Source: Prevotellaceae bacterium (GTDB taxonomy: Bacteria; Bacteroidota; Bacteroidia; Bacteroidales; UBA932). From it: a DNA stretch of 36,740 nucleotides. Under the pieces are notes generated by a model. The model saw only the letters and a list, made by a program, of their open reading frames with translations, was not told where the DNA came from and searched no databases. Location of the stretch: contig JAISPX010000154.1 of the NCBI GenBank assembly GCA_031274595.1, positions 1-36,740 of the forward strand, in the 5' to 3' direction. A program made the position numbers and the translations under genes. Below, piece by piece: positions 8,106 to 15,338 of the stretch (positions are counted from its first letter, which is position 1; every line of letters starts with the position of its first letter).

Positions 8106-9359
8106 TTATTTATTGTTAAGAGCTTCTATTGTTTTTATTTTTACCGCTTTCAGCGCAGGAAAAAGTCCTGCAACAGTGCCGGCAATTATCAAAAGTAATG
8201 TCGCTTGTATGGCAACGTTTATATCCACAGTAGGATTCAAAAAAGCGTTAAATGAATCGCGTCCTGCGCTTGGTTCAAAAAAGCCTGATGCAAATTCGGT
8301 TATTCCGACTCCGCAAACAAGCCCGATGTATCCGAAAATCGTTGTAATAAATATCGATTCAACAACAACAAGTTTAAGTATGCTGAAAGGCGATGCTCCT
8401 ATTGATTTGCGTATTCCGAACTCGCGCGTGCGTTCGCGAACGGTTATAAGCATAATGTTGCTTACTCCTACAATTCCCGAAAATAATGTAAAAATGCCAA
8501 TTATCCATACGGCAATATTTATAAATGTTGAAACTTTTGCCATTTGCATGTAATCTTCAAACCGATTTCTGTACCATATTGCATTATCATCTTTGGGCGA
8601 AACCTGATGCAACTGTGCAAAACGTTTTTTATATCGGTTCATAAAATCGGTATTCGTTTCTTCGCTGTCAATATTTTCACTAAGCGTAAAGGCAAGATTT
8701 GAAATGTTTACGCCTCTGTTATAAATAATTTGCGCTGTTGACAAAGGAATATACGAACCTGTTACATCCTGACGGTTTTCATTATAATAAATTCCGACAA
8801 CAGTGTATATAATACCTGCAATATTTACGTTTTTCCCGATAGCGGTTTCGTCTTTGAAAAGAATTTCTTTTGCACGTTGCGAGATTACGACTGCTTTGCG
8901 TTTTTCGCGAATATCCAAATCGTTAATAAAGCGTCCGTCTCCCTGCGCTATTTTCAGCCCGTCAATAGTAAGCCTTTGAGGATATACGCCTTGTATTGAT
9001 GATGAAAGATATTCCTGCCCGTTGCTTATATTTTTTGATCCCAGATTAATATTTCCTACCGCAAAATTTACTTCTTTCTGAAATTCGGCGGATGTAAACT
9101 CCAAATCTTTATTATCAAGACCAATCCAGCGTCCCGACTGAAATCCTGCATAAGGAATATTTGTGCGTCCGCCCCAAATTTGTACAACATTCTGCAATCT
9201 GTCGCCCCAGTTTGAACTGAATCCGTTTTTCAAACCGTTGCCCGAACCAAGCAAAACTATAAGCATGAAAATTCCCCACGCTACGGCAAATCCTGTGAGA
9301 AAAGTTCTCATCTTGTTCCGCCGAATGGTATTTAATATTTCGTATAAAAGGCTAATCAT
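8106..9359 (-). CDS. MacB-type ABC transporter permease (first of two)
   Basis: A 417-residue FtsX/MacB permease with the same layout as its neighbour: membrane helix at about 20-40 (TGFAVAWGIFMLIVLLG), a periplasmic MacB core domain, and three C-terminal helices. It carries the matching cytoplasmic motif VRERTREFGIRKSIGASPFSI and ends AVKIKTIEALNNK. It starts 9 bp after the ATPase stop codon and is followed at 6 bp by the second permease, so the three genes form one tight unit. The two permeases probably form an asymmetric membrane core that couples ATP hydrolysis to movement of the periplasmic domains. Confidence 0.92.
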   Translation of the reverse strand: MISLLYEILNTIRRNKMRTFLTGFAVAWGIFMLIVLLGSGNGLKNGFSSNWGDRLQNVVQIWGGRTNIPYAGFQSGRWIGLDNKDLEFTSAEFQKEVNFAVGNINLGSKNISNGQEYLSSSIQGVYPQRLTIDGLKIAQGDGRFINDLDIREKRKAVVISQRAKEILFKDETAIGKNVNIAGIIYTVVGIYYNENRQDVTGSYIPLSTAQIIYNRGVNISNLAFTLSENIDSEETNTDFMNRYKKRFAQLHQVSPKDDNAIWYRNRFEDYMQMAKVSTFINIAVWIIGIFTLFSGIVGVSNIMLITVRERTREFGIRKSIGASPFSILKLVVVESIFITTIFGYIGLVCGVGITEFASGFFEPSAGRDSFNAFLNPTVDINVAIQATLLLIIAGTVAGLFPALKAVKIKTIEALNNK

Positions 9360-9368
9360 ACTTTACTG

Positions 9369-10082
9369 TTACTTAATATTTTGTATATCGAAAGTAGAAA
9401 GTGCGTGTTCGGAATTATCTTCTATTTTTTCGATAATTCCGTCTTTCAGCCGTATAATTTTGTTTGTTTGATTTGCAACTCCCGATTCATGAGTTACAAT
9501 TATCATTGTCATTCCTGTTGCATTTACTTTTTTAAGAACATCAAGCACTTCGGCAGATGTTTTGCTGTCCAATGCTCCTGTTGGTTCATCGGCAAGAATG
9601 ATTTGCGGTTTTGAAATCAAAGCGCGTGCAATTGCAACCCTTTGTTTTTGTCCGCCCGAAAGTTCATTCGGCATGTGATACGCCCAATCTTTTAATCCTA
9701 ATTTATCCAAATATTCAAGCGCTATTTTGTTGCGTGTTTTTCGTCCCACTTTTTGATAATACAGCGGAAGCGCAACATTTTCTATTGCATTTTTGAACGA
9801 AATAAGATTGAACGATTGAAAAATAAAACCTATTAATTTGTTGCGAAAATAAGCAGATTTTGTTTCGCTTAAATTTTTTATAAGCACATCGTTTAGATAA
9901 TAATCGCCTGTGTCATAATTATCAAGGATACCGAGAATGTTTAACAGTGTTGATTTTCCCGAACCCGAAGCGCCCATAATCGAAACAAATTCGCCTTTAT
10001 TAATTTCCAAATCAATTCCTTTAAGTACATGCAGCGGAGCTCCGTTGTAGTAAGTTTTATTTATGTTGCGTAATTTTATCAT
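9369..10082 (-). CDS. MacB/LolD-type ABC transporter ATPase
   Basis: A 237-residue ATPase with all ABC motifs intact: Walker [10 protein letters not shown] at 37-45, Q-loop Q89, signature LSGGQ at 141-145, Walker B IILADEP at 161-167 with Glu166, D-loop GALDSK, and H-loop H198. The sequence class is that of MacB, LolD and FtsE ATPases, which drive mechanotransmission permeases. It is the first gene of the export operon (ATPase, permease, permease, adaptor, TolC), and a -7 element lies about 50 bp upstream. The C-terminus extends slightly past the ABC domain with no recognised function. Confidence 0.93.
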   Translation of the reverse strand: MIKLRNINKTYYNGAPLHVLKGIDLEINKGEFVSIMGASGSGKSTLLNILGILDNYDTGDYYLNDVLIKNLSETKSAYFRNKLIGFIFQSFNLISFKNAIENVALPLYYQKVGRKTRNKIALEYLDKLGLKDWAYHMPNELSGGQKQRVAIARALISKPQIILADEPTGALDSKTSAEVLDVLKKVNATGMTMIIVTHESGVANQTNKIIRLKDGIIEKIEDNSEHALSTFDIQNIK

Positions 10083-10133
10083 TTTTATTTATATTTCCGA
10101 TAATTGTTAAATCCGTTTAAGATTTTCAGTTTG

Positions 10134-10141
10134 CAAATGTA
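10134..10141 (-). promoter_or_regulatory. -7 element of the MacAB-TolC-type operon
   Basis: TACATTTG on the minus strand fits TAnnTTTG, 51 bp before the ATPase start codon. The remaining 10083-10337 gap shows nothing else. Confidence 0.6.
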
Positions 10142-10337
10142 TATTTATTTTTAGTTGCTTTTAATATGTCGCCGTTAAATTTTACTAAATCTGTTTTTTA
10201 TAATAAACTCAAACGTTATTTTTTTATTATTTCCAGCAAAGATAAATGTTTTTCAGATACCATGTATTGCAGAGTAGTATATATTTTGGTTAAAAAACGT
10301 TAATCCGCATATAATCAGACATAAACTATATTCATTT

Positions 10338-10637
10338 TTATGGTTTTTGCCAAAAATATTCTGGATCATTTGTCGTAACATTATTTCCATCATTGTGGGA
10401 AAGTTTATAATCAACAGGAGTAAGAGATACATAAATTTCCGCATTGCTTCTGTAATGGCTTTCGGGATTAAACTTACTGTTTGCGGGACATAATCTTTGG
10501 GTTTTAAATTTTTCGCTGATTGAGTTTTGAATTGTTTGCGTATTAGCCATAAATGCTTCTGCCGATAAATCATTTGTCTGTGCTGTCAACGCTATATTGC
10601 ACACAAATAATGACAAAATAATAATGAGTTTTTTCAC
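10338..10637 (-). CDS. small secreted protein of unknown function
   Basis: A 99-residue frame that I do not recognise. Its N-terminus MKKLIIILSLFVCNIALTAQ is a convincing Sec signal peptide ending in a TAQ cleavage site, common in Bacteroidota. The mature part of about 79 residues is polar, contains one cysteine (RLCPANSKF), and ends DPEYFWQKP. The signal peptide is the main reason to believe this frame over a longer overlapping frame on the same strand (10253-10573), which has no such feature. It sits alone between the NupG-like transporter and the export operon. No fitting -7 element is seen; CAAATTGA upstream is one base off. Confidence 0.6.
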   Translation of the reverse strand: MKKLIIILSLFVCNIALTAQTNDLSAEAFMANTQTIQNSISEKFKTQRLCPANSKFNPESHYRSNAEIYVSLTPVDYKLSHNDGNNVTTNDPEYFWQKP

Positions 10638-10805
10638 GTTTTTTTATTTTTAATTAATACTACAAATTGATAAAATTACAGTTATCCCATATATATATAA
10701 CGAATAAACTTGCATTTTATTGCATCAAAAACACAAAAAAATCAAATATTTTTATCAATTCATTTGTAATTAGACATATAGAATTGTTAAATTTTTAATA
10801 AAAAT

Positions 10806-10842
10806 ATAATCGCAAACTTAAATCTACTAAGTCTGCGATTAT
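10806..10842 (-). terminator. hairpin terminator after the NupG-like gene
   Basis: A 9-bp outer stem (ATAATCGCA / TGCGATTAT), one mismatch and a 5-bp inner stem lie 20 bp after the transporter stop codon. On the minus strand a T-rich stretch follows (ATATTTTTATT). Confidence 0.65.
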
Positions 10843-10861
10843 TGATTATTTTATAACTTAA

Positions 10862-12106
10862 TTAGATATTTTTTATTTCTTTTGGTTTCTGATTGTATTT
10901 GAATATAAATGCAAATGCTATTGCGATTACAAGCGCATAAGCGGCAAAAATAAACCATGCCGTTGACCAACTTGGCTTTTCGGCGTTATTAACAAAATGA
11001 TTTACAATCGCTCCTGCCGCATAAGAACCGACAATTGCGCCTATTCCGTTTGTCATCAACATAAACAAGCCTTGTGCGCTTGCGCGTATTTTTGAATCGG
11101 TAGTTTGTTCTACAAATAAAGAACCGGAAATATTAAAGAAATCAAACGCCATGCCATATACTATCATCGAAAGTATAAGTAACGACAAGCCATCGCCCGG
11201 ATTTCCAATTCCAAACAACGCGAAACGAAGCACCCACGCAAACATACTCATTAACATAACTTTCTTTATGCCAAAACGTTTTAAGAAAAATGGAATTGTA
11301 AGAATAAACAAGGTTTCGGATATTTGCGAAACAGAAAGTAATATAACAGAATGTTCCACGCCAAAAGAATGTGCATATTCGGGAATACTTGCAAAACTGC
11401 TTAAAAATAAATCTCCGAAACCGTTTGTAATTTGCAATGCCGCTCCCAGCATCATCGAGAAAATGAAAAACACAGCCATTCTTTTGTCTTTGAACAATGT
11501 AAAAGCGCGTAATCCCAAAACATCAACCAGCGATTTGCTTTCGGGATTTTTGTTGACATCGCATTTGGGCAGCATAAACGAATAAATGCCTAAAACAAAA
11601 GCCGCTATAGCCGACACATACAATTGAATTTCATTGTTTTTAAAACCTGTTAAGTCAACAGTCCACATTGCGCATATAAATCCTACAGTTCCCCAAACGC
11701 GAATTGGCGGGAAATCTTTTATTACATCCATTTTTGCTTTTGAAAGAGCATTATAGGCTACGGTATAACTTAATGCCAACGTGGGCATGTAAACCATAAC
11801 GCTTGCCAGCATTAAAGCGTATAACGGAATGTAAGTTGCTTGAAACGAAGCGGCAATCAATAAAATTGCTCCCAGCAAATGACAAATTCCGAACAATTTT
11901 TGCGCAGGAACCCAGCGGTCGGCAATAATGCCAAGCAGCGCAGGCATAAATAACGATGCAATGCCCATTGTAGCAAAGAAACTGCCGATTTGCACGCCAT
12001 CGAAATGCAACGTGTTTCCTACATAACTGCCAAACGAAATTAACCATGCTCCCCAAATAAAAAATTGGAGAAAATTCATTACAATAAGTCGAAGTTTTAA
12101 ACTCAT
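10862..12106 (-). CDS. NupG-family MFS transporter (nucleoside:H+ symporter type)
   Basis: A 414-residue major facilitator with about twelve hydrophobic segments, close to the 418 residues of E. coli NupG. Family signs are the N-terminal MNFLQFFIWGAWLISFGSY and FPPIRVWGTVGFI near 133-145, a NupG/XapB signature. Nucleoside uptake with protons is the family function. Substrate is not certain here, because the neighbour on the same strand (101 bp upstream) is a muramidase and transporters of this family in Bacteroidota often sit beside sugar genes. Each gene has its own -7 element, so co-transcription is not required. A terminator follows. Confidence 0.85.
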   Translation of the reverse strand: MSLKLRLIVMNFLQFFIWGAWLISFGSYVGNTLHFDGVQIGSFFATMGIASLFMPALLGIIADRWVPAQKLFGICHLLGAILLIAASFQATYIPLYALMLASVMVYMPTLALSYTVAYNALSKAKMDVIKDFPPIRVWGTVGFICAMWTVDLTGFKNNEIQLYVSAIAAFVLGIYSFMLPKCDVNKNPESKSLVDVLGLRAFTLFKDKRMAVFFIFSMMLGAALQITNGFGDLFLSSFASIPEYAHSFGVEHSVILLSVSQISETLFILTIPFFLKRFGIKKVMLMSMFAWVLRFALFGIGNPGDGLSLLILSMIVYGMAFDFFNISGSLFVEQTTDSKIRASAQGLFMLMTNGIGAIVGSYAAGAIVNHFVNNAEKPSWSTAWFIFAAYALVIAIAFAFIFKYNQKPKEIKNI

Positions 12107-12134
12107 AGCGATTTTTTTAAAATATTTTAATTGT

Positions 12135-12142
12135 CAAAATTA
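12135..12142 (-). promoter_or_regulatory. -7 element of the NupG-like transporter gene
   Basis: TAATTTTG on the minus strand fits TAnnTTTG, 28 bp before the ATG at 12106. Confidence 0.5.
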
Positions 12143-12207
12143 AAAAATATTCGTGATTTAATAAAATTATGTTTTTCAAATGTTAGTATTTAATAATAAA
12201 AAACATT

Positions 12208-13398
12208 TTATTCAAAATCTTCATACAAAAGATATTTCTTGCGCATTGCCTTATATTCTGCAAGTTCTTCTTTCCACGAAGCCCGAATTTCTTCTTCGCT
12301 GAGTCCGTTTTTTATTTGTTCCTGCAAAGTTGCATTTCCTGCAAGTTTGTTAAAAAAGTCGGGACGTGAAAAAAAACTGAATCCTTCGATTTGCTGTGAT
12401 TTTTTATAAAGATCAAGAATGTATTTTAATGTAAATTTTGATGTTTCGGGATTTTCGTTTCTCAAATCAACGCCGTAACATTGTTGTCCTTTGTTTTCAA
12501 CGTGAGCAGTCATTCCCGGACGCGATTCGGGCATGAATGTATATTCGCCGAAAACAGTATTCGGATAACCTATTTGCTGAAACGGAAAATCTGTGCCTCT
12601 GCCTACATTTATGTCTGTTCCTTCAAACAAACAAAGCGATGTGTATAAACGCACCGAAAGATAATTCGGCAAACTTGGCGATGGCACAACAGGCAAACGA
12701 TACAAGGTTTTGTGCGAATAATTTTTTACTGGAATTATTGTGAGTTTGCATTGCAAGCCGTTGTCAAGCCAGCCTTCGCCGTTTATCATTTGTGCAAGTT
12801 CGCCGATAGTAAGCCCGTGAATCATTGCAATTTTATGATAACTGACGCCGGATTTAAATTCATCGCTTTTGCGCACGGGTCCGTCAACTTGGTCGCCATT
12901 TGGATTTGGGCGATCAAGAACTATTAATTCTGTTCCCGCATTTGCGCAAAGTTGCATAACTCTGTGCAACGATGTGATATATGTGTAAAATCTTGCACCT
13001 ACATCCTGCAAGTCAAAAATCATAATATCAACCGATGCGACAATAGAATCAGCCTTTTCGTTTTTGCCGTAAAGAGAATGAAGCGTTAATCCTGTTTTGC
13101 TGTCGATGTCGTTTGAAACTTTTTCGCCTCGCTCGATGTTTCCGCGAAATCCATGTTCGGGAGCAAAAGCAAATTTCAAATCAACATTGTTTTCAAGCAA
13201 CACATCTACCAAGTGTTTTTCGCCGACAATGGTCGTTTGGTTTCCCATCATTCCTGCTTTTTTACCTTTCAGCAAAGGCAAATATTTTTCGGTTTGTTCG
13301 GCTCCTGTTATAATGTTTTTGCTTTCATTGTTTTGAGCGCAGGCAATTGTTATTATGCTTGCAAAGATTAGCGCAAAAGTTAATTTTATTTGTTTCAT
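12208..13398 (-). CDS. namZ: NamZ-like exo-beta-N-acetylmuramidase (DUF1343, GH171)
   Basis: A 396-residue secreted protein of the DUF1343/NamZ family, whose characterised members release MurNAc from the non-reducing end of peptidoglycan fragments. Conserved blocks are visible in order: GKKAGMMGNQTT, FAPEHGFRG, DIMIFDLQDVGARFYTYI, LIVLDRPNPNGD, LPVVPSPSLPNYLS and FEGTDINVGRGTDFPFQQIG. The EHG block holds the glutamate thought to be catalytic. A longer frame starts at 13452, but ATG 13398 begins a clear signal peptide (MKQIKLTFALIFASIITIACAQ) and lies just after a -7 element, so it is preferred. ACA|Q suits signal peptidase I; a lipoprotein is less likely because the -3 residue is Thr. The role would be cell-wall turnover or scavenging of muropeptides. 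Confidence 0.9.
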   Translation of the reverse strand: MKQIKLTFALIFASIITIACAQNNESKNIITGAEQTEKYLPLLKGKKAGMMGNQTTIVGEKHLVDVLLENNVDLKFAFAPEHGFRGNIERGEKVSNDIDSKTGLTLHSLYGKNEKADSIVASVDIMIFDLQDVGARFYTYITSLHRVMQLCANAGTELIVLDRPNPNGDQVDGPVRKSDEFKSGVSYHKIAMIHGLTIGELAQMINGEGWLDNGLQCKLTIIPVKNYSHKTLYRLPVVPSPSLPNYLSVRLYTSLCLFEGTDINVGRGTDFPFQQIGYPNTVFGEYTFMPESRPGMTAHVENKGQQCYGVDLRNENPETSKFTLKYILDLYKKSQQIEGFSFFSRPDFFNKLAGNATLQEQIKNGLSEEEIRASWKEELAEYKAMRKKYLLYEDFE

Positions 13399-13420
13399 TG
13401 TTTTTGTTGTTAAATATGTA

Positions 13421-13428
13421 CAAATGTA
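13421..13428 (-). promoter_or_regulatory. -7 element of the namZ-like gene
   Basis: TACATTTG on the minus strand fits TAnnTTTG, 22 bp before ATG 13398, and supports that start. It sits inside TGTACAAATGTACA. Confidence 0.6.
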
Positions 13429-13588
13429 CATGAAATATCTGAAATTACACATATTTTAAAAATAAAAATGCAAGACATTTGCAAAATACAGTCGTCAAAA
13501 AAACACTAATATGAAACAGCCATCAAAGTATGCTTAATGCTTTTTTTCGTGAATACAAGCGCTTTGTAATACGTTTTAAAATATAGCA

Positions 13589-13660
13589 TTTTTTTAGAAA
13601 AAGTGTTTATGCATTGAATTATTTTTTTTACATTTGCGGCTAATAATACTAAAAAACACA
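13589..13660 (+). repeat. cassette leader/promoter repeat, copy 1
   Basis: This 72-bp leader is nearly the same as 14614-14686. Shared blocks are a run of seven T followed by AGAAAAAGTGTTTA (13589-13609), then AATTATTTTT, then TACATTTGCGGC, TAATAATACTAAAAAA and ATGAAAAA. It ends at the start codon of the first GLPGLI gene. Confidence 0.9.
13629..13636 (+). promoter_or_regulatory. -7 element of GLPGLI gene 1
   Basis: TACATTTG fits TAnnTTTG and lies 24 bp before ATG 13661, inside the conserved leader repeat. Confidence 0.7.
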
Positions 13661-14458
13661 ATGAAAAAAATAATAGTTGGCATAGTAAGTTTAAGCCTTA
13701 TTGCTGCAAATGCAAAAGCGCAGGAAATTTTAGATGAGGCATATTTGGAATGTTCTTATACTTTTACGCAAATGATAGATACCATAACGCAAAAAAAATC
13801 AATAGGCGATACTGATATGCGATTACTTGTTGGGAAGAAATTCAGTAAATTTTATAGCATCAAATTACATGAACTTGATTCAGTATTAAAATCTATGACA
13901 GAGACAGAACAAATATCTATGCTTTCTAGTGGCGGATTAACGGATTTCATACAAAAATACCGTTCAACAGAGGGATACAAGGTATATACAAATCATATAG
14001 AACACAAAATAATATTTACAGATGTGCAGCCACCAAATAGAATATTATATAACGAATCAACACCTAAACAAGATTGGAAAATTGAGAAAGAAACAAAGGA
14101 AATTGCAGGCAACAAATGCCAAAAAGCAACATGCAATTTTAGAGGAAGAAATTATGTGGCATGGTTTACTAACGAGATACCGATAAGCGAAGGTCCATGG
14201 AAATTCAACGGATTGCCGGGATTGATAGTAAAAGTATATGATACGCAAGAACATTACGATTTTGAACTTACGTATACGCGTAAAATCAAAAAAGAAATTA
14301 CATTTAACGAAAAAGATTTTAAAGAAATAAGTCTTAAAGACCATATCAGAATATGCCGACACAGGATACAACATCCTCTCGAAAATTTCAGGAATGTTCG
14401 CTCTACATTAAATCCTGACCCTAAAAAATACGATGTAAGGGAAAGAGATATAAAATAA
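13661..14458 (+). CDS. GLPGLI family secreted protein, copy 1
   Basis: A 265-residue protein with a signal peptide (MKKIIVGIVSLSLIAANAKAQ) and the family signature GLPGLI at 184-189, preceded by CNFRGRNYVAWFTNEIPISE and followed by KVYDTQEHYDFE. The family is Bacteroidota-specific, predicted periplasmic or exported, often encoded next to TonB-dependent receptors; its biochemical role is not established. The frame could start at 13634, but ATG 13661 begins the signal peptide and follows a -7 element at 24 bp. It heads the first of two cassettes that share leader and 3' flank. The second GLPGLI protein in this window is clearly related around the signature but has diverged strongly elsewhere, especially at the C-terminus. 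Confidence 0.85.
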   Translation: MKKIIVGIVSLSLIAANAKAQEILDEAYLECSYTFTQMIDTITQKKSIGDTDMRLLVGKKFSKFYSIKLHELDSVLKSMTETEQISMLSSGGLTDFIQKYRSTEGYKVYTNHIEHKIIFTDVQPPNRILYNESTPKQDWKIEKETKEIAGNKCQKATCNFRGRNYVAWFTNEIPISEGPWKFNGLPGLIVKVYDTQEHYDFELTYTRKIKKEITFNEKDFKEISLKDHIRICRHRIQHPLENFRNVRSTLNPDPKKYDVRERDIK

Positions 14459-14465
14459 TAAAAAC

Positions 14466-14496
14466 AGCAGAGGTGTAAAATCTTCACGCCTCTGCT
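14466..14496 (+). terminator. terminator of GLPGLI gene 1
   Basis: An 11-bp stem with one G.U wobble (AGCAGAGGTGT / ACGCCTCTGCT) is followed by TTATT. It lies 7 bp after the stop codon. A homologous hairpin follows the second GLPGLI gene. Confidence 0.8.
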
Positions 14497-14509
14497 TTAT
14501 TAAAACTAA

Positions 14510-14668
14510 ATGAAATTAAAAATTAAAACATTCGCACAAATGAAGATTGTATATTCACAAGCCGAAACCATTTCGGCAGGTGCGGATTTCAGATTTTCAA
14601 AAAATATATTGTATTTTTTTAGAAAAAGTGTTTACATATCAAATTATTTTTATTACATTTGCGGCTAA
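14510..14668 (+). CDS. 52-residue open frame in the cassette 3' flank (doubtful)
   Basis: The frame starts MKLKIKTFAQMKIVYSQAET and runs through a single SAGAD repeat core (TCGGCAGGTGCGGAT at 14573-14587) into the second leader. The first 26 codons match the frame at 16221 almost base for base, with only a handful of substitutions. It begins 13 bp after a terminator hairpin and has no promoter or family match. It may be repeat DNA that happens to be open rather than a real gene. I keep it because both copies preserve the ATG and frame. Confidence 0.25.
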   Translation: MKLKIKTFAQMKIVYSQAETISAGADFRFSKNILYFFRKSVYISNYFYYICG

Positions 14669-14686
14669 TAATACTAAAAAAATACG
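14614..14686 (+). repeat. cassette leader/promoter repeat, copy 2
   Basis: Near-identical to 13589-13660: the T-run plus AGAAAAAGTGTTTA block is exact at 14614-14634, and TACATTTGCGGC plus TAATAATACTAAAAAA is exact. It ends at ATG 14687. Confidence 0.9.
14654..14661 (+). promoter_or_regulatory. -7 element of cassette 2
   Basis: TACATTTG fits TAnnTTTG, 25 bp before ATG 14687, in the conserved leader. Confidence 0.65.
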
Positions 14687-14917
14687 ATGAAAAAGGATAT
14701 AAACAGTATTCTTGAAATTTTCTGTTTGTGGCAAATCTTGCAACACAGGAGTTTTTTGTGTTTATTCAGACCCAATAGCCGCCGCCATAACCCATTGATT
14801 ATCAGGGGGGGGGTAAACCCTCAATTAAAAATAATTTTAAAAAGATTTACGGCAACAATACATTGTTTGCGTATGAAAATAACATTATGTAATTACGCTA
14901 AAACCGATTATTACTAA
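14687..14917 (+). pseudogene. degenerate ORF behind the second cassette leader, with a 9-G tract
   Basis: A 76-codon frame starts exactly where GLPGLI gene 1 starts in the first cassette (MKKDINSILEIFCLWQ), but its composition is poor for a real protein. A run of nine G lies at 14805-14813. Downstream of it a different frame reads GKPSIKNNFKKIYGNN followed by TLFAYENNIM, which looks more protein-like, and upstream another frame reads CNTGVFCVYSDPIAAAITH. That pattern suggests a broken gene or a coding region switched by the G tract. I do not recognise the product. The remaining 14918-15067 holds nothing I can identify. Confidence 0.35.
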
Positions 14918-15067
14918 GTAGCCCTGCTAAGAGCGAAATGAACATGTTTATTTTTTCGGCAAAATTAACAAGGTTAAAAATAGCCGATGCAGAACCAAAT
15001 CTGTATGAAAAATTGGGGAGTAACCGAAAATCCTTACGAGTATGAAATATTAAAAAGAAATAAAAAA

Positions 15068-15283
15068 ATGAAACTAAAAAATAAATTAGCCGCTATAGTA
15101 TGCGGTTTAGCGTTATTATGTTCTTTAAATTATATGTCTACGGCAGCACAGGCATATTCAGAATATTGCTTTGATGTTACCACTGTAACAAAATGTGGTA
15201 CAATTCGTAATTTCCGTGCATGTGATTTACAATCGGCATGGAATTTAGCAGGTATCTATGAAATTTTAGATTGTGGTTTATAG
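15068..15283 (+). CDS. small secreted four-cysteine peptide (71 residues)
   Basis: An unrecognised 71-residue precursor. MKLKNKLAAIVCGLALLCSL is a signal peptide core, and AQA|YSE at 27-32 is a good signal peptidase I site. The mature chain would be about 42 residues with cysteines at 34, 43, 52 and 69 (spacing 9, 9, 17), so two disulfide bonds are possible. A longer frame begins at 14987, but ATG 15068 starts the signal peptide and follows an A-rich leader. A good terminator lies 13 bp after the stop. It lies inside the second GLPGLI cassette, immediately upstream of GLPGLI gene 2. Size and layout recall Bacteroidota small exported peptides such as NVEALA proteins, but no NVEALA motif is present. 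Confidence 0.6.
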   Translation: MKLKNKLAAIVCGLALLCSLNYMSTAAQAYSEYCFDVTTVTKCGTIRNFRACDLQSAWNLAGIYEILDCGL

Positions 15284-15296
15284 AAAAACAAAAAGG

Positions 15297-15325
15297 GAAG
15301 TCTGATTAATTTCAGGCTTCTTTTT
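15297..15325 (+). terminator. terminator of the four-cysteine peptide gene
   Basis: A 9-bp stem GAAGTCTGA / TCAGGCTTC (one wobble) with loop TTAATT is followed by five T. It separates the peptide gene from GLPGLI gene 2, 13 bp before its ATG. Confidence 0.85.
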
Positions 15326-15338
15326 AAACAAAGTCATT

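Noticed and set aside
10253-10573. 106-codon minus-strand frame overlapping the small secreted protein
   Set aside because: No signal peptide or family; the overlapping 99-residue frame has a convincing signal peptide.
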